Assembly (NCBI GenBank): GCA_003511165.1
Contig: DOJW01000004.1
Span: 1-64,000, forward strand
Length of the DNA: 64,000 nt
Reading direction: 5' to 3'
Source: Candidatus Dependentiae bacterium
GTDB lineage: Bacteria > Babelota > Babeliae > Babelales > UBA12411
Both the position numbers and the translations under genes were made by a program. A model generated the notes under the pieces. It was not told the DNA's origin, searched no databases, and saw only the letters and a list, made by a program, of their open reading frames with translations. This document shows, in pieces, positions 1-8,069 of this stretch; the stretch's first letter is position 1, and every line of letters begins with the position of its first letter.

Positions 1-1
1 T

Positions 2-169
2 AATTATCGAGTTCGCGTTAATTACGAAAGTGGCACAAATGTGCAAATCGATATGTCATCAAGAGAATTAAAACTACTTATACAAACTTTGCACAGTTTA
101 GATCTTGGTCATAACTACTTTGTACCAGTAGTTCATAAAAAACAAAGTGGTTGTTGCACAATCTTATAA
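2..169 (+). CDS. C-terminal fragment of an unknown protein (5' end outside window)
   Basis: An open frame enters from the left edge and ends at TAA 167-169, giving 55 residues that end in a Cys-Cys pair close to the C-terminus (GCCTIL). No start or recognisable motif is visible, so I assign no function. A strong hairpin at 192-222 follows the stop, which supports this being the true 3' end of a gene convergent with the pseudouridine synthase gene. Confidence 0.5.
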   Translation, partial: NYRVRVNYESGTNVQIDMSSRELKLLIQTLHSLDLGHNYFVPVVHKKQSGCCTIL

Positions 170-191
170 AATATTCTTAAAAATTCAAAAT

Positions 192-222
192 AAAAAAGAG
201 AGGAAAATTTCCTCTCTTTTTT
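192..222. terminator. Bidirectional intrinsic terminator
   Basis: An A-tract, the stem GAGAGGAAA / TTTCCTCTC and a T-tract form a nearly perfect palindrome. It lies between two convergent genes, so each strand reads a stem followed by a U-run. Confidence 0.85.
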
Positions 223-1135
223 ATTTATCTAAACTATCAATCAACGATTTAATATCCGATGGAATAGTTGCTTCGTAGAAATATTCTTTGCCGCCATAAC
301 AAAATGATAACTTCCAAGAGTGTAAAGCCTGTCGTGCAATCAATTTCGAATTAATACCATATAATTTGTCACCAATCAGCCCATGACCAATGGCTGCAAA
401 ATGAACACGTATTTGATGAGTTCTTCCGGTAACAATTTTTACAGAAACTACTGTCGTCTCTTTTAAATATTCTACAACTTCGAAAAAAGTTAATGCATCG
501 CGGCTACAAATACCAACATGTGACATTTTGGTAGGAATTGTTGCATGCCGCCCGATGGGATAATCAATTTTTCCACTTTTATCCGGATGACCAGAAACAA
601 CAGCCAAATAATTTTTGTGAATTTCTCGATTTTTAAACATTGCTGCAAATTTACTTTGAGATATTTGGTTTCGAGCGATTATCATTAAACCTGATGTGTC
701 TTTGTCCAAGCGGTGAACTATTCCAGGTCGCTCAGATGGATCAAATTGTGCAAATTCTGCAAAAGAGTACATAAGCCCATGCACCAAAGTAACTTCTTCG
801 CTGCAACTATTTGCTGGATGAACAATCAAACCGGCCGGTTTATTAATGATTATAAAATCTTCTTGAATATCAATTATTTCGAAATCTACTTTTTGCGGAG
901 TCAAATCATACTGTTTGGCAGGAGGAATAGAAACAATAATTTCATCACCCTTTTTTACCACAAGACTAGATTTTTTAGCTACTTTGCCATTCATCGAGAC
1001 ATTACCATCATCAATAAGCCCTTGCAAATAAGAGCGTGAATAATCTTCTAAATTATTTGCTAAGTAACTATCAAGGCGAGGCTGCTCTTTTTGAGCAAAA
1101 TCTTGGTCACAAATTATTTTAATTATTTTTTCCAT
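221..1135 (-). CDS. rluD: RluA/RluD-family 23S rRNA pseudouridine synthase
   Basis: This 304-aa protein isomerises uridine to pseudouridine in RNA. It has an N-terminal S4-type RNA-binding domain (about residues 15-75) followed by the catalytic domain. The family active-site motif HRLDKDTSG is present around residue 140, with the catalytic Asp directly after Leu. Downstream are the family segments GRTHQIRVH and GDKLYG. Length and domain order match RluD, which modifies helix 69 of 23S rRNA, but RluA-family paralogues are hard to separate by eye, so the target is inferred. The gene ends inside the shared terminator and is divergent from mgtE. Confidence 0.85.
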   Translation of the reverse strand: MEKIIKIICDQDFAQKEQPRLDSYLANNLEDYSRSYLQGLIDDGNVSMNGKVAKKSSLVVKKGDEIIVSIPPAKQYDLTPQKVDFEIIDIQEDFIIINKPAGLIVHPANSCSEEVTLVHGLMYSFAEFAQFDPSERPGIVHRLDKDTSGLMIIARNQISQSKFAAMFKNREIHKNYLAVVSGHPDKSGKIDYPIGRHATIPTKMSHVGICSRDALTFFEVVEYLKETTVVSVKIVTGRTHQIRVHFAAIGHGLIGDKLYGINSKLIARQALHSWKLSFCYGGKEYFYEATIPSDIKSLIDSLDK

Positions 1136-1186
1136 ATTGAAAATTACCGCTTTTTTATATATTTATTTTGATTTAAAACTTAGCTT

Positions 1187-1214
1187 TTGCATTCATTTTA
1201 TTATTATGTAAAAT
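1187..1214 (+). promoter_or_regulatory. Putative sigma70-type promoter for mgtE
   Basis: TTGCAT at 1187-1192 and TAAAAT at 1209-1214 are separated by 16 bases. They lie about 50 bases upstream of the inferred ATT start of mgtE. The -10 matches five of six consensus bases and the -35 is weak. In such an AT-rich genome chance matches are common. Confidence 0.35.
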
Positions 1215-1264
1215 AAAAGCAAAAGGTTGTTTTTAATTAATACCAAAATCAAGGGAGTGGGACA

Positions 1265-2629
1265 ATTAATACTGTTAAAAATATACTTCTTCAAATTGAA
1301 AATAATTTAGAAGAGGTTTTAAAAAATGAAACCTTCCAATCCACCACAACCTGGCAAAATTTTGTAAAACTTCACCCTGCTGACATTGCATCATTTTTAG
1401 AACAATTTGATGAAGAAACACAAATAACATTCCTAAAGAAATTTTCAAAAGATTTAACCGGCAATGTATTCGAAAAACTTTCCCTTGAAAATCAATCAAA
1501 TCTGCTCTTTAAGCTCGAAAAACCTTTTGCTGCAGAAATATTACAAGAAATGACCGCGTCTGCCGTTACCGATCTTTTTGACCTATTGTCAGATGAACAG
1601 GTAAAAGAATATTTGCGACTTTTGCAAAAAGAACACCGAAAACAGGTTATTTCGCTATTAAATTTTGATCCCAAATCTGCCGGTGGAATAATGAACAGCG
1701 AAATATTCACACTCTCCCAAGATATTTCTATCAAACAAGGTGTTGCGCTTATGCAACGCTTGAGTACAGATCAAGAATACGTAGATCGAATTTATATCAC
1801 AGATCGCAACAACAAACTCACAGGGTACATAAAAATCGAAGATCTCGTTTTAAACAAACCGCAAACACTGATTTCAGATATTTTCCATCAAAATGAACTC
1901 ATAATAAATGTGCATGAAGACCAAGAGATAGTTGCAAACCAGATGAAACACTATGACTTGCTTTCCGTACCAGTAGTTGACAATGAAAACAATTTCCTTG
2001 GAATAATCACAGCGGATGAAAGTATGGATGTTATAGAAGAAGAGGCTAGCGAAGACGTTTATAAAATGTCAGGACTGGGATCAGTCGACCAAACATATTT
2101 TCAAACGCCATTTTGGAGGCTCATTTGGCAGAGAAGCTTTTGGCTTATCACTCTTTTAATTTTACAAAGTGCATCAAGCTTTGTTCTCTCGAGTTATGAA
2201 AAATTAATTACTCAAAATGCGATATTATTCTTTTTCTTAAATATGTTGATCGGAACAGGCGGAAACGCGGGAAACCAATCCGGTGCGCTTGTCATTCGTG
2301 GACTTTCAACCGGTGAAATTCATCGTAAAAATGGCCTGAAAGTTTTGTTCCGCGAATTTAGAGTTGCTATCATAATCGCACTTTTTTTGGCTGTTATAGG
2401 TTTTGAGCGAGTTTATCTCACAAGACACAATCTGATAGCGGCGGTTGTAATAAGTATTTCGCTTTCAGCTATAGTAGTTGTTTCAATCTTTTTAGGCACA
2501 CTACTACCTTTACTTCTAGAGCGATTAAATATCGATCCTGCGCACGCAGCAGCTCCATTTCTCGCAACATTAATGGATATCATCGGAATTTCAATTTACT
2601 GCATCATTGCAAGCAAAATATTGGGTTAA
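1265..2629 (+). CDS. mgtE: MgtE magnesium transporter, apparent ATT start
   Basis: This is a Mg2+ channel/transporter of the inner membrane. The first ATG in frame (1550) would remove most of the cytosolic N-domain. The frame is open upstream to 1241 and encodes the family signature HPADIA at about residue 37. No ATG, GTG or TTG is in frame upstream of 1550. The best candidate is ATT at 1265, seven bases after a GGAG Shine-Dalgarno at 1254-1257. This gives 454 aa, the usual MgtE length of about 450. Domains in order are the helical N-domain, a CBS pair (about residues 135-260) and a C-terminal membrane domain of about five helices with the conserved GTGGNAGNQS segment. Function is secure; the start is inferred. 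Confidence 0.9.
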   Translation: MNTVKNILLQIENNLEEVLKNETFQSTTTWQNFVKLHPADIASFLEQFDEETQITFLKKFSKDLTGNVFEKLSLENQSNLLFKLEKPFAAEILQEMTASAVTDLFDLLSDEQVKEYLRLLQKEHRKQVISLLNFDPKSAGGIMNSEIFTLSQDISIKQGVALMQRLSTDQEYVDRIYITDRNNKLTGYIKIEDLVLNKPQTLISDIFHQNELIINVHEDQEIVANQMKHYDLLSVPVVDNENNFLGIITADESMDVIEEEASEDVYKMSGLGSVDQTYFQTPFWRLIWQRSFWLITLLILQSASSFVLSSYEKLITQNAILFFFLNMLIGTGGNAGNQSGALVIRGLSTGEIHRKNGLKVLFREFRVAIIIALFLAVIGFERVYLTRHNLIAAVVISISLSAIVVVSIFLGTLLPLLLERLNIDPAHAAAPFLATLMDIIGISIYCIIASKILG

Positions 2630-2794
2630 ATAATCTAAATATTATTCATTATCTCAAACAAAAATACTATTTTATAATTAAATATCATATAAAAATTGCA
2701 TATTTGTAATAAATATTGCCGTTTGATTTTAAAGTTGTTATCATTAACTTTATATAAATAATTAAGTAAAAATGATGTTTTTGGAGGTTATTTC

Positions 2795-4912
2795 ATGAAA
2801 AACTCAATTTTTAGCAAAATAAATCAATTTTCAAGAAAAAAATTAGCAATTTTATCATTGCTTAGTTTTTCATTTTTATCACTTTTTGGTGGCCTTCCTG
2901 CAAATTTGCCCGCACAAATTGCAAGTATGCTCCAACAACAATCTATCAATGCTCAACAAATAAATGCTTTAGAACAAATTATTCCTAGATTAGGTGCAGG
3001 ATTAAACCCAGAATCACGCTCAGAAATTATTTCAGCAATTTGGGATAAATCAAGCGAATCGCTTAGAGCGCAACTTATTCAATCTCCTAATATTTTGGGA
3101 TTTGCTCCACAAATAAGAAGCTTTACACCTCAATCAACATTTGGACAAAATATCCAATCATTAAAAGTTGGAACTCTTTTTCAAACACCTCTAAATCCCG
3201 CACAAACTTCAGATACACTGAAAATACCAGTAGCACAACAATCTGACGCCAATATTAAACCAACCCAAAAACCAATGGGATTGCAATTATTAGTACCTGA
3301 AACAAAAAAAGGATTGGGAATTTTAGTTGATAAAAAACCAAAATTTGAATCACTGCCTCACGCAGGAGTATTAAACTTAGATACTAAAGAATTTCCACCA
3401 GCATTAGCTCCTCAAGCGCCTACTCATATTGCAAAAGAAAAATTTGAAACAAGATCAGAACATCTAAAAAAATTAGACAAAGAATTAGAAGTTCAACAAA
3501 AAGCCGCTGATATCATTGCAGAACAAAAACCTGCTTTACCTGCTTCTACCGCAAATGTTTCTGCACCTACGACTGCTGTTCCAAAAACTCCTAGCGCAAC
3601 GCGACCAAATTCTGGGTTACAAAATCCAAAATCATCTATTGTCGATTCAAGTTCAACTTTAATAAGAAGAACATTACCCGATGCAAAAGAAGCTGTTCAA
3701 CAACTACAACAGCCTCACACAGGAGTATTAACCTTAGATCCTACAGATTTTCCACCAGCAATAGCGCCTCAAATACCTGAACGTGTTGTAAAAGAAAAAT
3801 TTGAAAAAAGATCTGATCAACTAAAAAGATTAGAAAAAGAATTAGAGGCTCAACAAAAAGCCGCTGTTATTATCGCAGAACAACCAAAACCTGTTTTACC
3901 AACAGTTACTCCAACTGTTCCTGCAACCTCGCCAGCAGCTCATTTAATACCATATGAAGATTTGGGTCTTGCTTCGCTTTTCAACGAAAATAAAGGATTA
4001 AATATCCCAACTTCTCCAGCTACAGGTTTAACTGCAAAACCTAGAACCTATCTTAAACCTACTAATGTCTCATCAAATCCACCAGCAACTATAAATACTC
4101 CTGCGATTACTTTTGTACCGGTAATAAGTTCAAGTTCAATAACTGCGCCGGGAACAGGACTAAATCCTGGAGCAACGCCTGAAACAAAACCGGGTATATT
4201 ACCCGGTAATGGACAGGGACTAGCTCTTTTACCAAAAAGCGCACATCAACAACCTGGAATTATCCATCGATATTTATTAAAAACACCACATCCAAAATTT
4301 GATCCAAGTTTACTTGGATGGCTATTTGGAGATGATGTAAATTATGATCCATCTTTATTTGCAACACCTCAGAATGAGGATCTTGGTCTATCTTGGCTTT
4401 TTGGAGATGAAAATATAAATGAAAAAAAATTATCGACATCAAAACCTAAACAAAAACCTAAAGTTGAAGAACCAAAACCTAATGATGAAAAACCTAAAGT
4501 TGAAGAACCTAAAAAAGAAGAAGTTGCTAACAAAGAAAATTTAGATAAACAAGAAGCAAAAGGTTCATCTTTAAAGCCTGAAGCAACAGTAGAAAAACGC
4601 CCAAAAGAAGAATCTATCGACGCAAAACCTCAAATAGCAACACAATACTCTAAACCAGATAAAGATGACAAAAAAAATGATAATAAAAATCTTGATACAT
4701 CTTCGCCTACATCAAATGGTTATATCCCTTCTTATGGAGATTTAGATAAAAAGTCTAAAGATAAATCTAGAAAAGAAGAACTGTTCAGACCTTATAGCCC
4801 TTTTGATTTTCAAGACAAAAAAACTGAAAAATTTAAACCTGTAAATCATCCTGATTATTTAGATCCAAAAAAATCGCACGAACAACCGCTAGGATTTTTA
4901 CCCAAAGCTTAA
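2795..4912 (+). CDS. Secreted or surface proline-rich repeat protein, unknown function
   Basis: This 705-aa protein is not recognised as a known family. It starts at ATG 2795 with a good GGAGG site at 2783-2787. Residues 1-40 resemble a Sec signal: basic, then a hydrophobic core. The body is rich in Pro, Gln, Ala and Lys. A unit of about 63 residues occurs twice (about residues 187-250 and 306-369); it contains HAGVLNLD or HTGVLTLD, FPPA, KEKFE and a helical KELEVQQKAA-like segment. Short LGWLFGD-type motifs recur around 503-540. The last 150 residues are highly charged Lys/Glu/Pro repeats. It overlaps the convergent NurA-like gene by four bases. A surface, adhesin-like or structural role is possible but unproven. 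Confidence 0.7.
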   Translation: MKNSIFSKINQFSRKKLAILSLLSFSFLSLFGGLPANLPAQIASMLQQQSINAQQINALEQIIPRLGAGLNPESRSEIISAIWDKSSESLRAQLIQSPNILGFAPQIRSFTPQSTFGQNIQSLKVGTLFQTPLNPAQTSDTLKIPVAQQSDANIKPTQKPMGLQLLVPETKKGLGILVDKKPKFESLPHAGVLNLDTKEFPPALAPQAPTHIAKEKFETRSEHLKKLDKELEVQQKAADIIAEQKPALPASTANVSAPTTAVPKTPSATRPNSGLQNPKSSIVDSSSTLIRRTLPDAKEAVQQLQQPHTGVLTLDPTDFPPAIAPQIPERVVKEKFEKRSDQLKRLEKELEAQQKAAVIIAEQPKPVLPTVTPTVPATSPAAHLIPYEDLGLASLFNENKGLNIPTSPATGLTAKPRTYLKPTNVSSNPPATINTPAITFVPVISSSSITAPGTGLNPGATPETKPGILPGNGQGLALLPKSAHQQPGIIHRYLLKTPHPKFDPSLLGWLFGDDVNYDPSLFATPQNEDLGLSWLFGDENINEKKLSTSKPKQKPKVEEPKPNDEKPKVEEPKKEEVANKENLDKQEAKGSSLKPEATVEKRPKEESIDAKPQIATQYSKPDKDDKKNDNKNLDTSSPTSNGYIPSYGDLDKKSKDKSRKEELFRPYSPFDFQDKKTEKFKPVNHPDYLDPKKSHEQPLGFLPKA
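3356..3901 (+). repeat. Two direct repeats inside the proline-rich gene
   Basis: Copies begin at about 3356 and 3713, a period of 357 bases (119 codons). Each is about 190 bases long and remains clearly similar at DNA level, for example the shared CAACAAAAAGCCGCTG. The in-frame spacing indicates internal duplication within one reading frame. Confidence 0.8.
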
Positions 4913-6054
4913 AAACCTAGACCTTTTTTCTTGATGCTTTTCTGCGAAGAGATTAAAGAAACATTTTTCTCAATACCAATCTTAGATATTTGGTGATAAA
5001 AAAATTCACGATCTGCAGATTTAACAACAGCTTGTTCATGTGCCTCTGCGATAGAGATCGGATATCCATTTCCTTTTGATACTTGATCCAAAATCATCTG
5101 ACAAATCAAATCTATTTTTTTTCCATCTTTTGCTATCCATGCTGGCACTTCGATGCGAACAACTTCTGCACCAACATCCAAATAAAAAAAGAAAATTTTA
5201 AGATGCTTTGGATAATCTGACATTATATTCGACTGGCTTTCAAACAAAATAGTACGTTCATATTTGTTTACAAAAAATTTAGTTATTGAAGTATCGATTA
5301 ATTTATCAACTTGCTTACACGGAAAAGACTGAAATGATTTATGACATTCTATGCAATTTGCAGCAATGAACTGACACAAACCAATCTTTAACAAATTAAC
5401 AAGCTCCTTACTCTTTGGATAACTAATGTACCCAGCTATCAATGTTTGATTTTCATAAAATTTATCTAAATAAGAAATATACATATCCAAAAAAGTTTGT
5501 TTCAAATCTGGAGCGCTTCCCTCCAAATGCCAAAATATTAACGTTCCATCAAACAAAACAACTGCTGGTTTATAAACTACCGATTGTTCAAACGAAAATT
5601 TAAATTCACTCTCTTCACGCTTAAAATCTACAAAATCTTTTGTACCAACCACTCCATCGCTAAATGAAAAATCTTCAAAAAGACAAACCTCTGGTTCACA
5701 AAAAAATTTTGCTTCGCTACTATTTTTGCCATATTTTAAAAAAATTCCACCCACATTAATTAAAAAACAATTACTCCCTACAGAGTTGCGATCAGGATAA
5801 ATTTGAGATCCATCGATTGCTAAAACAGAATAATCTTTTAAAGTAGATTCAATTTTGTATGTTTTATTTAATTTTTCACTCCAACGGGGCAAAAGAAAAG
5901 AGCTTTTGCTATTTTCAACCTTCAGAGCAAAAGTCGAATCCTGACTGATCTTATCCCAAATATTTTTAGCAATCTCAACCTGGTCTAAATTATTTGGAAA
6001 CAATTTAGAATTAATAGATGAAAATTTCGCAAGCAATTTTAAATGGTCAAGCAC
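4909..6054 (-). CDS. NurA-domain nuclease-like protein
   Basis: The 381-aa product resembles the NurA domain, a Mn2+-dependent 5'-3' nuclease that works with the HerA/FtsK-type helicase in DNA end processing. The diagnostic motif is AIDGSQIYPDR at about residue 75. A second acidic site is LFDGTLI at about residue 168. A C-terminal AEAHEQAVVKSADREFF segment resembles the conserved NurA histidine/arginine region. The start is probably GTG at 6054, preceded by AGGAA. No herA homologue is in the window. A PQ-loop protein gene lies 14 bases upstream and is probably co-transcribed. Confidence 0.7.
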   Translation of the reverse strand: MLDHLKLLAKFSSINSKLFPNNLDQVEIAKNIWDKISQDSTFALKVENSKSSFLLPRWSEKLNKTYKIESTLKDYSVLAIDGSQIYPDRNSVGSNCFLINVGGIFLKYGKNSSEAKFFCEPEVCLFEDFSFSDGVVGTKDFVDFKREESEFKFSFEQSVVYKPAVVLFDGTLIFWHLEGSAPDLKQTFLDMYISYLDKFYENQTLIAGYISYPKSKELVNLLKIGLCQFIAANCIECHKSFQSFPCKQVDKLIDTSITKFFVNKYERTILFESQSNIMSDYPKHLKIFFFYLDVGAEVVRIEVPAWIAKDGKKIDLICQMILDQVSKGNGYPISIAEAHEQAVVKSADREFFYHQISKIGIEKNVSLISSQKSIKKKGLGF

Positions 6055-6068
6055 AAACTTCCTAAAAA

Positions 6069-6680
6069 TTATTTTTTGAAGTATCGAAAAGTTGTATAAA
6101 AAATAAGATAAACAACCAAAACTCTAGCGCCATTAATCTTTAAAAATAAAGGCAGATCCAAAGCCATTGAAGTAATAAATTCTAAAACAGAAGCTACACC
6201 TAAAATATGCATAAAATGATTTGATAAACCATCTGAAGATTTATCTTTATAAATTTTTAAAATTTGTGGAATTTGTGCAAGCGCACCAAACAAAATCGTA
6301 AACCAACCAGTGATTGTTCCAACAAGCCCGGGAAGATAAAAAACTAAAGGCAATAGTGCAAAATTAATCAAACCAACACTCAGGAAAAAGTTCATAAAAA
6401 ACTTTTTCCGCGTTTGATCGAACATAAAAAATTGTATAAGCAAAATTAACATTTCCAGCAATAAAATTGGAATCAAAATTTTGTATGAAATTGGCAAGTT
6501 AAAAAGAAATGTTTGATAAGCAAAAGTTAAATAAGCCCCAAACAAAAATATGAACATTAAAGAACTTATGCCTTCAACTGACTTTTTCTTGAAAACATAA
6601 ATAATTTGAAAGAAAAACAAGATAAGATAAGTAAAATTAAACAACCAAGAAAATATAAACGCTAATTTCTGAATATCCAC
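6069..6680 (-). CDS. PQ-loop repeat membrane protein
   Basis: This 203-aa polytopic membrane protein has about seven hydrophobic helices. The second half carries a clear PQ-loop signature, AQIPQILKIYKDKSSDGLS, at about residues 136-154. The first half has a related FFQIIYVFKKKSVEGIS segment. Two PQ-loop repeats in about 200 residues match the SWEET/PQ-loop transporter fold. Substrate cannot be inferred from sequence; sugars, amino acids and lipid-linked intermediates are known for relatives. The start is GTG at 6680 after a GGGGGA ribosome-binding site. Confidence 0.7.
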   Translation of the reverse strand: MDIQKLAFIFSWLFNFTYLILFFFQIIYVFKKKSVEGISSLMFIFLFGAYLTFAYQTFLFNLPISYKILIPILLLEMLILLIQFFMFDQTRKKFFMNFFLSVGLINFALLPLVFYLPGLVGTITGWFTILFGALAQIPQILKIYKDKSSDGLSNHFMHILGVASVLEFITSMALDLPLFLKINGARVLVVYLIFYTTFRYFKK

Positions 6681-6805
6681 AAATCCCCCACAAAAACTAT
6701 AAATTTTGCGATTCCTATTATTTTATAATAAACAATTTCCATTTAAAAAGAAAAACATTAGAAAAAACGCTAAAATAAGCCTTTTTACCGTCAACCCATT
6801 TGATT

Positions 6806-6826
6806 TTTCCCATCGAAACTGGGAAA
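6806..6826 (+). promoter_or_regulatory. Small leader hairpin upstream of the first EndoU-like gene
   Basis: TTTCCCA (6806-6812) and TGGGAAA (6820-6826) form a seven-base-pair stem with a seven-base loop. No T-tract follows, so it is not a standard terminator. It could be a leader structure or an operator; no direct evidence distinguishes these. Confidence 0.25.
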
Positions 6827-6856
6827 CTAATAAATATCAAAATAAATAGCGAAAAT

Positions 6857-8069
6857 AAAGGATTTTTATGAATTTTAAGAAATTTTTCAGTTTTTTGGTT
6901 TTAATATTTGTTTCTACAAATTTTATTTTACAATCTACTCCACAAACAGGACCTAAAAATAAAAAAGGGGGAACAACTCATCAATCCAGATCATTACTTA
7001 ACGACGACTCAAATAACACACTTTTCGAATTAGATTTGGACAAACAACAGAAGAAACCACATTTAACACTAATCGAAAGACTTAAAGACGAATTATTCAA
7101 ATTTAAAAAAACAAATTCGCCAAGAAGTAGAAGTCAAAGCCCTAACTATTTTGGAAATTCAAATAATAACACTAATGCTCAACCAGCAAACACTCATCCT
7201 TTCCTTGCCGGACTAGATTCAACAAACTCTAAACAAATCATTTTTATTATAAATTCTGCAAAATACGAGAAAGAAATTGTTGAAATTTTAAATGAAATGG
7301 CAGCTCTTTTTAACTCCATAAAACAAAATGATGAAGAACTATGGTTTGTGATTGTTCAAGCAAATAAATTTCTTAGAGATATAATTTCCGCTTGCGTTGA
7401 ATTAAATGAAGCATTACCAAACGATTTAAGAGTTAATTTTCATAATTTAACTATCAATTGTGATCATATTTTTAGATTCGATACTAGACATCAAGCAGGT
7501 TTTCACTTTTTAGCAGATAAACAAGATTTAGTAGTCATGCAAGATACAATAGAAGAAGATACACAATCACATGTATTTTGTGCTCATCACCATGCAAACA
7601 AAGCATGTCCTCATGGTAAATTTTCTACATTTTTCCCACAGCATATGACACACGCTGATGTTATCGAATCTGTAAGACAAAGTTTCTACCAACTCAAAAT
7701 AGCATTCGGTGAAAGCAAGTATATTGCATTCAACTTAAAATATCAGATTTATTTAGAAGTATTTTTGAAAAATGAAAATGGAATAATAACTATCACATCT
7801 GCATTTCCCATTCTTTATTTTATAGAAAATGGAAGTAATTCTCCTAACCATCCATTCTCTAAAGGACAAATTTCAACAGCTATACGAGAAGCAAAAAATA
7901 ATATTGATTTCTTTACAAGATATAAAACAGATAGAGAAACAACTATTTTAGATCTAGCATCTATTCTAAAAAATAAAAATTTAACCAAAGCAGAATCTGG
8001 AATTTACGTCGAAGTATCAAATAATCTTCTTCAATAAAAGGATTTTTATGAATTTTAAGAAATTTTTCA
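6857..8069 (+). repeat. 33-base direct repeats at the starts of the EndoU-like paralogues
   Basis: Bases 6857-6889 and 8037-8069 are identical and include the ribosome-binding site AAAGGA, the ATG and the first codons. Further near-identical blocks lie near the 3' ends of both genes, supporting tandem duplication. Confidence 0.85.
6868..8037 (+). CDS. Secreted EndoU-like nuclease domain protein, copy 1
   Basis: The product is 389 aa with an N-terminal Sec-type signal (about residues 1-24) and a disordered linker to about residue 120. The C-terminal domain (about 125-385) resembles bacterial EndoU-type RNases/toxins: HIF at 200-202, then the H208-x4-H213 pair in RHQAGFH, then GKFSTFFPQ followed by the helix containing DVIESV, and the final strand ITSAFP (about 309-314). 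In EndoU enzymes two histidines and a late Thr/Ser-Tyr/Phe-Pro segment form the active site. The family Tyr is Phe here. A Cys/His cluster, CAHHH with CPHG, may bind metal. It heads a two-gene unit with a paralogue 10 bases downstream. The EndoU assignment is my inference from motif order. Confidence 0.6.
   Translation: MNFKKFFSFLVLIFVSTNFILQSTPQTGPKNKKGGTTHQSRSLLNDDSNNTLFELDLDKQQKKPHLTLIERLKDELFKFKKTNSPRSRSQSPNYFGNSNNNTNAQPANTHPFLAGLDSTNSKQIIFIINSAKYEKEIVEILNEMAALFNSIKQNDEELWFVIVQANKFLRDIISACVELNEALPNDLRVNFHNLTINCDHIFRFDTRHQAGFHFLADKQDLVVMQDTIEEDTQSHVFCAHHHANKACPHGKFSTFFPQHMTHADVIESVRQSFYQLKIAFGESKYIAFNLKYQIYLEVFLKNENGIITITSAFPILYFIENGSNSPNHPFSKGQISTAIREAKNNIDFFTRYKTDRETTILDLASILKNKNLTKAESGIYVEVSNNLLQ

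Noticed and set aside
713..1039. A 108-aa plus-strand frame inside rluD
   Set aside because: It is antisense to a well-conserved gene and has no family features or RBS.
1257..1310. GTG at 1257 as the start of mgtE
   Set aside because: It lies in a different frame, which soon ends in a stop; only the frame containing ATT 1265 encodes the MgtE N-domain.
1550..2629. mgtE starting at ATG 1550 (359 aa)
   Set aside because: It would remove the HPADIA-containing N-domain that is clearly encoded upstream in the same frame.
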